From assembly GCA_033557685.1 (NCBI GenBank), contig JAWQRN010000299.1, forward strand, positions 1-31,920: DNA of 31,920 nucleotides, in the 5' to 3' direction. Source of the DNA: Sperchopsis tessellata. Taxonomy: Eukaryota > Arthropoda > Insecta > Coleoptera > Hydrophilidae. Made by a program: the position numbers and the translations under genes. This document shows positions 1 through 10,650 of this stretch, one piece after another (the first letter of the stretch is position 1; each line of letters begins with the position of its first letter). Below the pieces are notes generated by a model. The model did not search any database and was not told where the DNA came from. It worked only from the letters and a program-made list of their open reading frames with translations.

Positions 1-370
1 TAATGCACCATCGCACACAGCAAAACCGGTCAAGGAAACGATTGAGGCGTTTAGTTGGCAAATACTTTCGCATGCAGTTTACTCATCAGATTTGGCTCCA
101 TCCGATTATTATTTATTTGCATCGATGGGACACGCACTTGCTGAGCAGCGCTTCACTTCATACGAAAATATACGAAAATGGCTCGATGATTGGTTTGCCT
201 CAAAAGAACAACAGTATTTTTTTGCGTGGCATCCACAAATTGCCATATAAATGGGAAAAATGTTTAGCTAGCGATGGATAATACTTTAAATAAAATATTT
301 TTTCCATGTTCATGCAATGAATGTGTCTTTTCTATAAAAAAAAGTCCGGTTTCATATTTACACACCTGGT
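1..370 (+). mobile_element. 3' end of a mariner (DD34D) transposon
   Basis: The window opens inside a mariner transposase gene. Downstream of the coding remnant lies an A-rich stretch, then a terminal repeat-like end at about 343-370 (ccggtttcatatttacacac), finishing at a TA dinucleotide at 370-371 that fits the mariner TA target site. The left part of the element is outside the window. The 370 boundary is inferred from the TA and from the terminal repeat appearance. Confidence 0.8.
2..281 (+). pseudogene. mariner transposase, C-terminal fragment with frameshift
   Basis: Frame 2 reads the C-terminal third of a mariner transposase: NAPSHTAKPVKETIEAF, then SSDLAPSDYYLFASMGHAL and SYENIRKWLDDWFASKEQ. 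The third catalytic aspartate, in SSDLAPSDYYLF, is present. In the T-run near 216-222 the reading moves by one base, and the end of the protein (RGIHKLPYKWEKCLASDG) continues in frame 3 before a stop at 279-281. In active mariners these segments are continuous, so this copy carries a frameshift. The first two catalytic aspartates lie upstream of the window. It would have catalysed cut-and-paste transposition in the nucleus. It is now inactive. Confidence 0.85.
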
Positions 371-1674
371 ATACCTGTAGGATAGGGTCGCTTAGACGTA
401 ATATGAACAATAGGGCCGGTACTTACCGGGTACCAGGGTAACTTCTACAAAAAAAATTACACGCTCTCTTTTACAGCGGGGGTAGTGTTTATCAGAGCAG
501 TAACAATCAATACATTTATATACCTCACGAGCTGCAGTGTAATTCTGGACCGGCTTGCAGAACGCTTGAGAACAGTTTATACTCTTCCCAAGATCGGTTT
601 ATCTCCAGACCGCACTATTATAGCTCATATACTTTCTATAAGTTTCAAATATACAAAATAATTTACACTCTTGTGTATCTTTCTAAAAGTTTCTAACATT
701 TCAAGCGAAATTAATTATACCCATGTACACATAAGAAGAAGTACGAACTCGAAAACAATTGTAGGTGATATGCAACCCAATATACACAATTGAATACAAA
801 CAAGAAAATAACATCAAAAGTTAAAACTACCTACAAAGGACAAATGAGAAAATGTCTCGGACTGAAATGCATGCTGCAATAGGTTTATAAGATAACGTAA
901 ACCATAGGGTCACGTAATAAATTTATTTAGGATTGAGAATATCTAGAGCGGGAGGGGGTCGGTATTATTACCGGTGGAACATTTAAAATGTAATAAATTT
1001 AACAGAGAAGTTTTAATTGAAACCTAGTCTATTTAAACTATCAGAATTTGACCACTTTCCTTAAAAATTTCCAGATTTTCCAAAGACGACGACTAAAGGC
1101 ACAAAAACCATCAGTCTTATCAAATGAATGATCATTAATGCGAAGATGCTTACCAAAAATCGATCGATCCTTAACAATACCAGTGCGAGAGGGACTCGCC
1201 GATCTCAAATGTTCCATGATTCAACTCTAAAAAATTAAATTATTGAAAGTATGATTATATTTCAACAACATTATTAATAATTATAATTTCACCTAATAAA
1301 TGTTTGTTTATTTTAGTTTCTTTCTCTAATTGTTGTGTATTAGTTTTTTCCTATGGCCCTATTGCTTTAATTTGTCGAACTATTTATTTTTATAATTGGT
1401 ATTTCATCAATCATATGTCATGTAAATTGTATACATCCCTTAGCACCAAGATAACTATTATTGCCCATCTTGAACATTAATTTTTAAAACGATGAGTGTG
1501 TAATGTGCTTGCTATTCCAAAAATAGTTTAATTTACCAGACAATATCTTTACATTTTTATTTTCTTACTATAGTCAGTAGAAAGTATTGTAATCGCAAAA
1601 ACAACGACCTCCGGTTTTGGATGGACATACATATTTTAGGGTTTCCTGAAATCGATTGTGCCATTTTTGGTTAG
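371..1674. other. AT-rich intergenic DNA, nothing recognised
   Basis: I see no open frame of useful length with recognisable motifs, no RNA gene and no clear repeat. The flanks are transposon remnants, so decayed mobile sequence is likely but cannot be shown. Confidence 0.5.
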
Positions 1675-1752
1675 GTGTGTGTGTGTGTTTGTATATGTTT
1701 GTGTGTGTATGTGTGTGCATGTATGTGTGCCTGTTAGTGTGCGTATGTGTCA
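1675..1752. repeat. GT/TG-rich microsatellite
   Basis: This is an impure run of GT units interrupted by TAT, TTT and CAT steps (gtgtgtgtgtgtttgtatat and so on). It is a degenerate dinucleotide microsatellite, probably polymorphic in length. Confidence 0.9.
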
Positions 1753-1917
1753 ATATGTGATTTTTCTGAACAAGATAAATGCAAAACTTATAAATGTGAT
1801 TTTTGGACCATAAAATTTTAGTTATAAATTTAAGACCCCAGTTTAGTTTAGGGAAATGTAGCTACACTGGAAGTGCTACCATTGCCATAGATACCAACTT
1901 CGTTTTTCTCATCTAAA

Positions 1918-2109
1918 ATATAAAATGTGTTAAAACTGCACTTTTTTCAGATAAGTACGAACAGTGGTGATATTTGTTGATCCATATCCACACATGAATG
2001 TACTATTTGGCAACAATGACCTAATCAAAATATTATCAATCAAAACAGCCTAAATGCAGCAAATGATATTATCATAAAATCGAGGAGATCAAAAGAGGAT
2101 TACAACGTA
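1918..2109 (-). repeat. inverted copy of jockey-like ORF2 segment (left arm)
   Basis: About 191 bases match the reverse complement of 4126-4317 with about 10 substitutions, roughly 95% identity and no indels that I can see. It lies directly upstream of the ORF1 remnant of the same element. On the minus strand it encodes the same stretch downstream of the reverse transcriptase catalytic motif. Confidence 0.9.
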
Positions 2110-2196
2110 GACGTGATAATTCAAGTGAACCCCTTAAGCTATCATGAAAATGGACAGAGTTAAAATAGGATGAATTAAATATCATATAACAGATTT

Positions 2197-2325
2197 CAAG
2201 CAATGCTATAATTGCTATAAGTTTGGGCACATAGCTACTGAAGGTCGATGATCTCGACGTTGCCCTAACTGCGCAAACCACATTCGCAAAAAGATGAAAT
2301 GACACCTAATTGCGTCAACTGCTGC
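2197..2325 (+). pseudogene. Gag-like ORF1 remnant with zinc knuckles
   Basis: One frame reads FKQCYNCYKFGHIATEGR then a stop. The pattern is the first three ligands of a CX2CX4HX4C knuckle, with the final cysteine position occupied by G. After the TGA the same frame gives SRRCPNCA, and a shifted frame continues with MTPNCVNC, which fits the second and third knuckles of jockey-type ORF1 proteins. In intact elements such proteins bind the element RNA. Here only a broken trace remains. Confidence 0.65.
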
Positions 2326-2504
2326 TTCGAAAACGAACGGAATCCTGGCAAAACTATTGACACTGTAAACAAAACATGGAGTAACAAACGTACGATGTAT
2401 CTAAGAAAGATTGAAAAAACCAAAGAGCGAACCCAATATAGTTCATAGCAATCCATTTCCGCAAAGTCCACGTCTATCAGGAAACACTGCATATATAGAC
2501 AGTC

Positions 2505-4660
2505 ATAAGGACTTAACAATTTACTACCAGAAGGGGCTCCATACGAAAATAGATGAATTCTACACAGGTTGGCTTTACCTGATTTTAATGCCTGTGTACT
2601 TTGATAACCAGGAGTGTCTATGGCTCTGAGCAATTTGATTAATCCTATGTTGCCTATAGGAAAGAGAGAGACCTCAGTGCCTGTGAAGTTATTCGTGGTG
2701 GTGGTGTTCTAACAGCTATTAACTCAAAGTTTAACAGGAGTCGTGTGGCTATCTCAGGATCACCTTGTAACTTGATATACTCTGCGTAAAAATTATGTTT
2801 TTGTATACTCCTGTACATCTTTTTAATTTTTACTTTCCCCCAAGATCTACCTTGCAAACAAACAATCTGATCTTCGATCAACTTGAATCCCTACCATTTA
2901 TATTGCAAAAAAGATCATTATCCTAGGTGATTTCAACATATCCAACTATGCAAACCCGAGTCCTATGGTGGTACCACTCTTGCCATAAACAATTTTACCA
3001 CGTACCTCAATCTGACCCAATATAACACTGTAAATAATTCTCATGGCAGAATTCAAGACTTAGTCTAGTCCATTGTTCCATTAAAGAATGTGATGACCCT
3101 GTGCTCCATGAGGACCTGCACCCTAATCATATCCTCAAACCGTAACGCAAAAAAATAAAATTTCAAAAAAGCATTACTATATGATAAAATACTTCAAGCA
3201 GACTAGACTACTCTTGAATCTTTTATGAACATTAACGATGCGTGTCTATGCTTCAATTCTATTATGTATAGCATTTTTGATACATGCGTACCCAAAACTC
3301 AGTTTAAATCAACAAGTTATCCATCGTGGTTTACCAAGGAAATTATATGTGATATTAGGTGCAAGAAACATTTTCTGGCAGTACTATAAAAATGTCCGAA
3401 TAATACTAGATACCTGAATGAGTATAAGTGGCTAAGGCATCAAATTAAAACAGTCCTATAAGTTGCCTATAGGGAACATATGCGCAATTCAAAAAAATCA
3501 ATCAAAAACAATCCAAACAAATTTTGGAGATATGTGAACCAACAAAAACAAAGAGGCTCAATACCTTCCACTATGACCTCTAATGATTCCATTTCAACTG
3601 GTCCTCAGTATACAGCTGATAGCTTTGCTCACTTCGTCAAGAGTGTTTTTACATTCGCCTTTGGCATCAATCACACCAACCTCTCGTGTAATGTCAACGA
3701 CACACACTCTTTGCTTCTATAATTTATCACATGAAAGTGTACTTAGAGGTCTGAATAAAATTAAGCCTATATTTTCTTCAGGCACAGACATGTTACCCGG
3801 TTTTCTGGGTAAAGACTGCAGACATACAATTGCGTTATTTAACTTCATAATAAAACCTTAAAAAAATTACACCAAACTGCTATTTGCCGATGACCTCAAC
3901 CGTTATGTCCGCATTAATGACATCCACGATTGCATCTCTTTTCAGTCTGATCTTGACAGACTCCGCATCTGGTGTGAATCTAATAAACTGTATTTGAACA
4001 TTGACAAGTGCAAAGCAATTACTTATTACAAAAAACATACCCCAATTATCTTTTCTTATAAAACACCCGATTCCCAACTAGCTTGCTGTCAAACCATTAC
4101 TGATCTTGGTATTAAATATCACTACGTAGTAATCCTCTTTTGGTCTCCTCGATTTTATGTTAATATCATTTGCTGCATTTAGGCTGTTTTGTTTGATAAT
4201 ATTTTGATTAGGTCATTGTTGCCTAATAGTACATTCATTGGTGGATATGGATCAACAAATATCAACACTGTTCGTTCTTATCTGAAAAAAGTGCAGTTTT
4301 AACACATTTTATATTGTGATATCACTTCTTCTGCCTATCGAATGCTTGACTTCGTCATAAAATACTGGTGCACTATCTGGAACCCCTTTAACAGGAGATA
4401 CGACCTGCTTATAAAGAGAATTCAGAGAAAATTCCTTAAGTATCTATTCTTTCGCCCATTCCACATTTACCCAGAGCAACTTAATCGATGACTCTGCTCC
4501 ACTTGCATATATCAACATCCGTGTACCCACCACTTCCATTAGGCTCCAACACTTGATTTAACTGTACCATGCCCAAACTAACGTCCTGGTTAACTCCCCA
4601 ATATATAGGACCTGCTCAACACTCCACAGCATTGAAGAGCATGGGTTCTCATTGCTAAAC
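2505..4660 (+). pseudogene. ORF2 (endonuclease / reverse transcriptase) remnant
   Basis: The N-terminal endonuclease is visible as TKIDEFYTGWLY (about 2550), YRKERDLSACEVIRGGGVL (about 2655-2710) and IIILGDFNISNY (2914-2949), the last holding the GDFN box of APE-type endonucleases. The region before the RT core includes NPNKFWRYVNQQKQRGSIPS (about 3510-3570) and MLPGFLGKDCRHTIALFNFI (about 3790-3850). Motif C follows as KLLFADDLNRYVRI (from about 3877). The expected intervening RT palm motifs (such as PQGS) are absent, which indicates an internal deletion of several hundred bases. The tail reads LIKRIQRKFLKYLFFRPFH (about 4410-4466). It cannot encode an active polymerase. Confidence 0.8.
4126..4317 (+). 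repeat. inverted repeat right arm inside ORF2 remnant
   Basis: This is the partner of the inverted copy at 1918-2109. It follows directly on the FADD-containing RT segment, so this arm sits in the native position and orientation of the element and the left arm is the displaced copy. Confidence 0.9.
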
Positions 4661-4849
4661 ATATTTCTGTAGTCCTACCTTAGTATTATTTAATTTTTAC
4701 TGTCTGTATTACTGATAAATGTATATTTCAACTCTGAACTAATATGTAATAAGCCATAATCTGAAGAGTAGTTGATTAATTAAATTAATAAATAAATTTT
4801 AGAAATTTAATTAAATCAAATATCAAGTAATGCAGCAAAGTTTTTTTTT

Positions 4850-5005
4850 TTAATTTTTATTTAACGTCGGCCTATTTCTGCTGCTATCGCCTATCAATGA
4901 AGCCAGGGATTAGGCTCCCTCACCTGGGAATTTTTCCGCATCCAGTGTTCCAACTGGAATTGGGTTCTTTTTTATGCACGTGGTCTTCATTTTGTCTACA
5001 ATACA
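4850..5005 (-). repeat. SINE-like dispersed repeat, copy 1
   Basis: It shares about 150 bases with 8697-8846 in the same orientation, including taacgtcggcctattt and tgttccaactggaattgggt. Read on the minus strand it ends in an A-rich tail (the plus-strand T-run just before 4861), as expected for the 3' end of a SINE or LINE. No tRNA-like promoter boxes are evident, so the class is uncertain. Confidence 0.75.
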
Positions 5006-6975
5006 TGGGACCCACCGTTTTACGTCCCTTCTAGAAGACGAATGGCAAAGTTAATATATAAAATACTGGAAAGTCACGGGTAAGAATTTCTGCAAGAAGT
5101 CAAATATGTATTCGTATATCTGGGACAGTTAATTACTAACATAACAGTGCTGTCGACGTCCTAATAACAGAAACATGGCGCCCACCATAATTTTAGCTTG
5201 TTCCCATATTTTTCAATGCATATTTGATTCCTATTTTTATTTGATCTCTTTGCTTCAGATTTGATTCAATCAATAACAAACGAATAAAGATAATTGCATT
5301 AAAAGAAGTGTTATTTCTACATGTATCAGAATGAGAGAAGCTGAGATTGACAATGATAGGTATACACTACCTGCGAATCGGTCAATAAGTTGACAGCTAT
5401 ATATAAAATAGATTGAAATAGCAAATGTAGATGGTGGTTTTCACAATTAAGTTATACAAATTCAGTTCAGAAATAAAGCATTCACTAGGTGTGTATTTAA
5501 AACATATTTCATTTTTTACTTATTATATGTTTGGTTTTGAGCGTTATTGACATTTAGGTGTACAGGATGACTTTTTATTCTTAAAGAGAGTTAGTTAAAA
5601 TATCACTAATGTTTTGCTTTCTAATTGTAATTTGCACTTTTCACCATTGAAATATTCTATATTTTTAAGTATATAACAATGGTTATGGAGTCAGATTATA
5701 CCCATTGAAGTAATATTGCTTGTAATTTAATTGATAAATTCTGGTTTAATTTATGAGTACCTATTTGTAGTGAAGAAAGTCATGTGATGGACAATCCTGA
5801 AGTTTATTAGTGTTTAATTAAGATATTCTTTTCTTATGTGCAGACCTTTCATTTTAGCATTTGTGGTATAAAATCTAGATATCCTGGTTATTATATTTCA
5901 TAAGGACAGGACAAATTTTTTTTTTATGGTACTGGGATCAAGTCCATTTACCAAAAAGTTAATACATGCCATCTTCCTTGCAAAAAGGTGTGCTGTACAT
6001 ATAGTAAATGTTTGAGATAGTATGAACTTTAAAGGACCCCAATGTTCACTCGGTTAAAGGCTATAAAAATGTCATTGGTACAAATTGTTTTTATTACAAA
6101 TAAAGAATAACAGTAAAATAAAAAAGTTTTATGATAATGAAATTTGTGACGGATAATACCAATATGAACCAAAGTTATTATAGGCACATTCAAACAATAC
6201 GACCCAATATAGTAGGAAGTATTAGGCAACATAAAACTTTTAATTAAATTAATAAACATATAAATTCATAACAAAATTTAAATTATGGTATATTATATTG
6301 CACTGTATTTAATACCTTGTTGAAAATTATCACTATCAGTTACGCTATATAATATACTTACATAACTACATTATTTTATCAATTTTCCTATAGTTCACAA
6401 ATAGGGTTAACAGATCAATCATGTTAACTATAATTTGATTTTTTGCAAGTTCTGCTTCACAGCAAAGTTTATGACAAAGATACATTTTTATAATTTTCTA
6501 ATTTATACATAATTTTGTTTTCAAATTCAACCCTTGCTGTTGTAATATTTTTTCTTTAACTTCATACTTCTTTCCTGGGCGGTTTTATAAATTTGTTTCT
6601 ATAAAATATATATACAATAAAATTATTCTTATCTTTCAGGATAATAATAAATTCTATAAAAATAATTTATTTTGGGTTTTTTTGGCTTATCATGAAAATA
6701 TTTTCAACCTCTACTGATACATTTTTATAGAGGACAATAATCTGTCATAATTTGTATCCTGTCACCATAATAGCTCATTTAAAGATGTTCTAAAAACTTA
6801 GTTCATTTTTGCAATTATGAAAATATTTTTTGTTTGCAAAGTCCAGTCTTAGAACTGTACATGCATTGATACTGAACTTTTCAACCCAAAAATTTATACC
6901 TGTATGATTGGAGATATGTTTCACTTTCCTTTTTTCCTTTTTTTCACAGAATAATGTGTATAAATGTCAAAACCA
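5006..6975. other. AT-rich intergenic DNA, nothing recognised
   Basis: No coding motif, RNA gene or clear repeat is visible. Short open frames here (for example 6029-6259 minus) have low-complexity composition and no family signature. Confidence 0.45.
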
Positions 6976-6983
6976 CTCTACAA

Positions 6984-7083
6984 GAAACAGAATTGACTTT
7001 CAACAAGGATCATTATTGGAACCTTAGGTATCTTTAATTATATGAATTGCATACCTCTTACTTTAAAATAACATTCATATGTA
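6984..7083 (+). pseudogene. tiny non-LTR reverse transcriptase fragment
   Basis: One frame gives QQGSLLEP and the next, after a one-base shift, gives GIFNYMNCIPLTLK. Together they follow the RT pattern PQGSxLGPxLFxxYxNDIP that precedes the catalytic YADD box in jockey/CR1-type elements. The similarity is short, and the surrounding sequence is too decayed to place in a family. Confidence 0.4.
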
Positions 7084-7849
7084 TAGAAGTTACAACAATA
7101 ATAATAACTCCCAAGAATACACAAAATATATAAAAGGAAGAATTGAAGGAAATATTTTCTACAGATACTGGGTCTGGTGTTTAATAAAAATTGCTCAGCA
7201 GATGAAATATTTTGATTTCAGGGAATATATCTTGATGTTCCCCACCTCTCTTAAAAGAACTATTATGATAATTCCTAACAGTCTAGTAATAGTACTTGCC
7301 ATGTATTCTATAAAAAAAATTGTAATTTTTAACGTTCCAAGAATTATCTTCAGAAATCATTAATTTCACTAATTCTACTTTTACAGGTTCAATAGTCTAT
7401 ATATTATATAGTCTATTATGAATATATGACTCATAATTTTTAATATCCCTAGATCCAATACTTATGGGCACAATCAATAAACTTTGGTTATTGGGTATAG
7501 TCCCGTTAATTGATTTTAAAAATTCCTGTGGTTACAGAAGAAACCCCGGTAATACTGAATTTCATATCTAAATGTGACCATTATTTTCCAGGTTCAGACC
7601 ATTTAACCTTTCATAAATAGAGAATTCAGAAATTCACGAATTTATATCTATGTACAACAAATATAATCTGCCACTATATTTGAGTCGATCAAGACATCAG
7701 CTGTGATAAAAGCTTTTGTCCAAAATGGTTTTCTGTCCTACTATATCATCATTCAAAGTATCTATAAAAAAACCACATCAAGTGTTAAATTACACTAAGA
7801 CACAAACACGTTTAAAAAACAAAAATGTGTTGGATAAGAAGACAGTATA
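7084..7849. other. AT-rich DNA, nothing recognised
   Basis: The 94-codon open frame at 7079-7363 shows no motif I recognise and lies beside the RT scrap. It may be decayed element sequence. Confidence 0.4.
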
Positions 7850-8345
7850 TCGCTGAACGTATTAAATGAAGTTCTAGGATATATCTCTCAAGAACTAGAT
7901 TGGGAACATAAGTGCATACAAATTAATGGTGAATATCTTAACGATTTGAGATTTGCAGATGATATTGTGATTTTTACTCACACCAACGAAGAACTACAAG
8001 AACCAACGATTGATTTAGATTGAGAAAGTTAAAGGCCTTAGGATGTCTTAGTAAATTAAAAGTGATGTTCAATGAACTGGTTATGCAGCCAATGCGAACT
8101 TCAAAGGTAAACTCATCAAAAAATAACTCTAATACATGTACATCTTGTGCATGTAACATGTACTGGGGTTAACTCAAAAGGATGAGTGGAGATATTTCTT
8201 CAGAGACACCTCGAACAACAAAGTTGAGACCTGGTTATTAAGGGCCTCATACATTCCAGAGCCCCAAATAATACAAAGAAGGATTGAGAGATACATGATG
8301 GGTTTGAGAATACGGAATGGAGAACACTAGAAGTGTAGAAGTGCG
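7850..8345 (+). pseudogene. RTE/BovB-like reverse transcriptase fragment
   Basis: Bases 7889-8023 read QELDWEHKCIQINGEYLND, then LRFADDIVIFTHTNEELQ. INGEYLN-LRFADDIV is the classic environment of the catalytic aspartates in RTE-type elements (FADD at 7952-7963). A shifted frame then gives KVMFNELVMQP (about 8061-8093), which matches the conserved segment after the RT palm. Near 8277-8327 the reading QRRIERYMMGLRIRNGEH resembles the C-terminal ERxMLGxxLRDRIRN block. It has several stops and frameshifts and lacks an intact 5' half. Confidence 0.75.
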
Positions 8346-8696
8346 AAAATTCCTGGTGTGGTAGTCTAATCCCTGGGGTAAGTATTAGGTTACAGCACTG
8401 GAAATAGGCAACATTAAATACATAACAAAAATAAGTCCCAAATGTTAGAACACAAGAAAAACTTTGGAGCAAATGTGTATTATGAACTATAAAAAACCGA
8501 CTTTCAGATTAGATTAACTAGGTACACAAGTTTAACTCAAATGATGAAACAATGGGATTTTTACACATTATTATGGTTTAATAGAACAACTAAATTTAAA
8601 AGAGACCCAGCATATCATTTGTGCACATAAAGAATTTTCAAGTTTTCAAACTGCAGTTTATTTGGTTTCACTCTTTTATATGAATCTGTTTGTTTG

Positions 8697-8846
8697 TTTA
8701 TTTAACGTCGGCCTATTTCCGTTGTTATGGCCAATCACCAACGCCAACAATTAAGCTTCCACACCTGGAAATTATGTCGCATGCAGTGTTCCAACTGGAA
8801 TTGGGTTCTTTTACAAGCACGTAGTCTTTATTTACCTATAATAACT
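8697..8846 (-). repeat. SINE-like dispersed repeat, copy 2
   Basis: This is the second copy of the repeat at 4850-5005. On the minus strand it ends in ttaaataaacaaacaaac, an A-rich tail, and like copy 1 it lies downstream of a LINE remnant. Confidence 0.75.
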
Positions 8847-9968
8847 TAGTACTTAGCCACTGAGCTTGAGATGGCTTTTTTATGCGAAGCATTCTTGTAT
8901 AGTTCATAAGATAAAAAAATTATTCATTAAAGAAATATTATTAAACAAAATGAACTATCAAATAAAATAATGATAAAAACTTTAATAATGAAGTTTGTTT
9001 CTGTTAAACAGTATGTATTATGACTTATATACTTGATACATACTAGTTCCATTGCTTTTACTGAGTCTCGAACTTGGGTACTGGTATGCTCATTATAGAC
9101 ATATTTTTTGTAAACATATTTCACTGTGTTGTTGTATTGACATGTAACAAAGACCAGGGTAAAATTAGATTACTGATCTATAATTCATCTATTTCTTGGC
9201 ACACACAGTGAAGTTCAGTGTGTATAAAGACTCAGTGCCCGTTTATGTGTGCTTTTTTATTCATATTACACAGCAGAAAAGATCTTTAGGTCATATGAGC
9301 TATTACATTAATTAATAAATTAGTCAATTGAGGCCATTCTTTTCAATCAAGTTTTACATGAATGGCGAGAAGGATGTAACTTTTAGAAAGCAATAAGACT
9401 TTCTTTAGAAAAAATTCAAACTTCCACCAAATTAATCGGATTCCAAAAAGAATGACAAACTAACCCAAAGCACAACAGTCTTCTTGAAAGCTCGACTTAC
9501 AGATTTAGCAGAAAAAAGTACCCTAAGAATGGAAGAAGGAAAAGCTGAAACAAAAAAAAATTAAAATAAGTCAAAAAACCACAAGATCAATTATTTTAAT
9601 ATAATTTACATTATATACATATTCTTCCAATCTTAAAAACATCTGATTGAGCTGGTTGCGCAGCATATAGTTCCTAATAGCATATTTCATCAGTGCAAGT
9701 AATAGTTAAAATTGAAGTAATATTTAAGAATTGTAGTTCGCCCAATTAAAACAATTATACACGCAAATAATAAATAATAATCGTGCATCTTATATTTTCA
9801 TTTCAAAAATATATATCAACCAGTGCCTTACACTATAGTTTAACTGACCTTGAAACTTGTTGGCAAATATTAACTTTAACTGCAGTGATGCAACAGATAC
9901 TTAGGTAATATGGTTTACGAATTTTAAATGGCACCTGACAAGTTAAAATGCTAGACATTTTCTATAAT

Positions 9969-9974
9969 TTTATT
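9969..9974 (-). terminator. candidate psq polyadenylation signal
   Basis: The minus strand reads AATAAA here, about 466 bases past the psq stop codon. It is the nearest canonical hexamer I found. AT-rich sequence yields such hexamers by chance, so support is weak. Confidence 0.25.
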
Positions 9975-10019
9975 ATAATTTCTGTTAATTTTAACTAAGA
10001 ATAATATAATATTAAGAAT

Positions 10020-10050
10020 TTTGAAAATCATTTATAAAATGATTTTCAAA
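10020..10050. repeat. perfect 14-bp inverted repeat with 3-nt loop
   Basis: The arm tttgaaaatcattt is followed by ata and then by its exact reverse complement aaatgattttcaaa. It lies about 390 bases past the psq stop codon, probably in the 3' UTR, where it would form an AU-rich hairpin in the transcript. Confidence 0.85.
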
Positions 10051-10439
10051 CTCCAAATTCTACATCAAAAAAAAAAAAATTATAAAAGGGTATAAGATAA
10101 ATCAAAATTACTAAATGAAACAACAATTAGGATTTTGTCACATTTCAAATATCTTAGTCTTTTAAAATCACAATCTATTTGATGTTAAAGAACATCACAC
10201 ACTCATACAACATTGTAAAAACTGTACACTGTACAATAACTAGCTTCCAATATATCCGAATAAAATAAAGCCATAACTTTTCTGTGAAGTATGTTTCATC
10301 TATTACAATCAGAGATGAAACTGACAAAAATATCTAATATGATGTAGTAAGACTATACTCGGACAAACAATATTTGAATAATTAAAAATATAATAACAAC
10401 AAATAATTAACAATATAAAAATAACTAGAAAAACATGTT

Positions 10440-10650
10440 TCAGCTGTTTGACTGATGTTGCTGGTATTGGTTTTGCTGATGAATGTTGGCATAATCCATT
10501 GACATTTGTGCGTCAAAATGTGACTGACTGTCAGAATTCATATCGAGGTTATCGGTATCATACTTTATCCCTCGTTTAAATCTGCCATATAGTGATGAGT
10601 AAGGAAGGTTATAGTGAATTGCCGCTTGATTTATGGACATATGGCCCAAT
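10440..10650 (-). CDS. psq: psq terminal coding exon (end of psq repeat 4, C-terminus)
   Basis: The acceptor is tttttcag before base 10650. The first base completes an Arg codon split as AG|A. The exon encodes LGHMSINQAAIHYNLPYSSL and YGRFKRGIKY, which finish the recognition helix of repeat 4. A 39-residue tail of Asp, Ser, His and Gln residues follows (for example HQQNQYQQHQSNS) and ends at TGA 10442-10440. The tail is short and the glutamine-rich composition suggests a disordered region. Confidence 0.96.

Larger units (their letters stand above)
2110..4797 (+). mobile_element. degraded jockey-clade-like non-LTR retrotransposon
   Basis: In plus-strand order I can read a Gag-type zinc-knuckle region (about 2197-2320), endonuclease pieces (about 2520-3060), the segment before the reverse transcriptase core (about 3300-3860), the catalytic FADD box (about 3886-3897) and a C-terminal region to about 4660. 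The element ends in an A/T-rich tail near 4775-4797. The order ORF1 zinc knuckles, APE-type endonuclease, RT is that of jockey-group LINEs. Stops and frameshifts occur throughout. Much of the RT core is missing between about 3860 and 3875. Confidence 0.8.
8847..10439 (-). other. psq 3' flank: 3' UTR plus AT-rich DNA
   Basis: The sequence directly below the psq stop codon must contain the 3' UTR. Minus-strand AATAAA hexamers occur at 9969-9974 and 9255-9260, and either could be the polyadenylation signal. I cannot choose between them. A perfect hairpin lies at 10020-10050. No further coding sequence is recognised. Confidence 0.45.

Noticed and set aside
2265..2633. 122-codon minus-strand frame
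   Set aside because: It is antisense to the endonuclease remnant of the jockey-like element and has no motif of its own.
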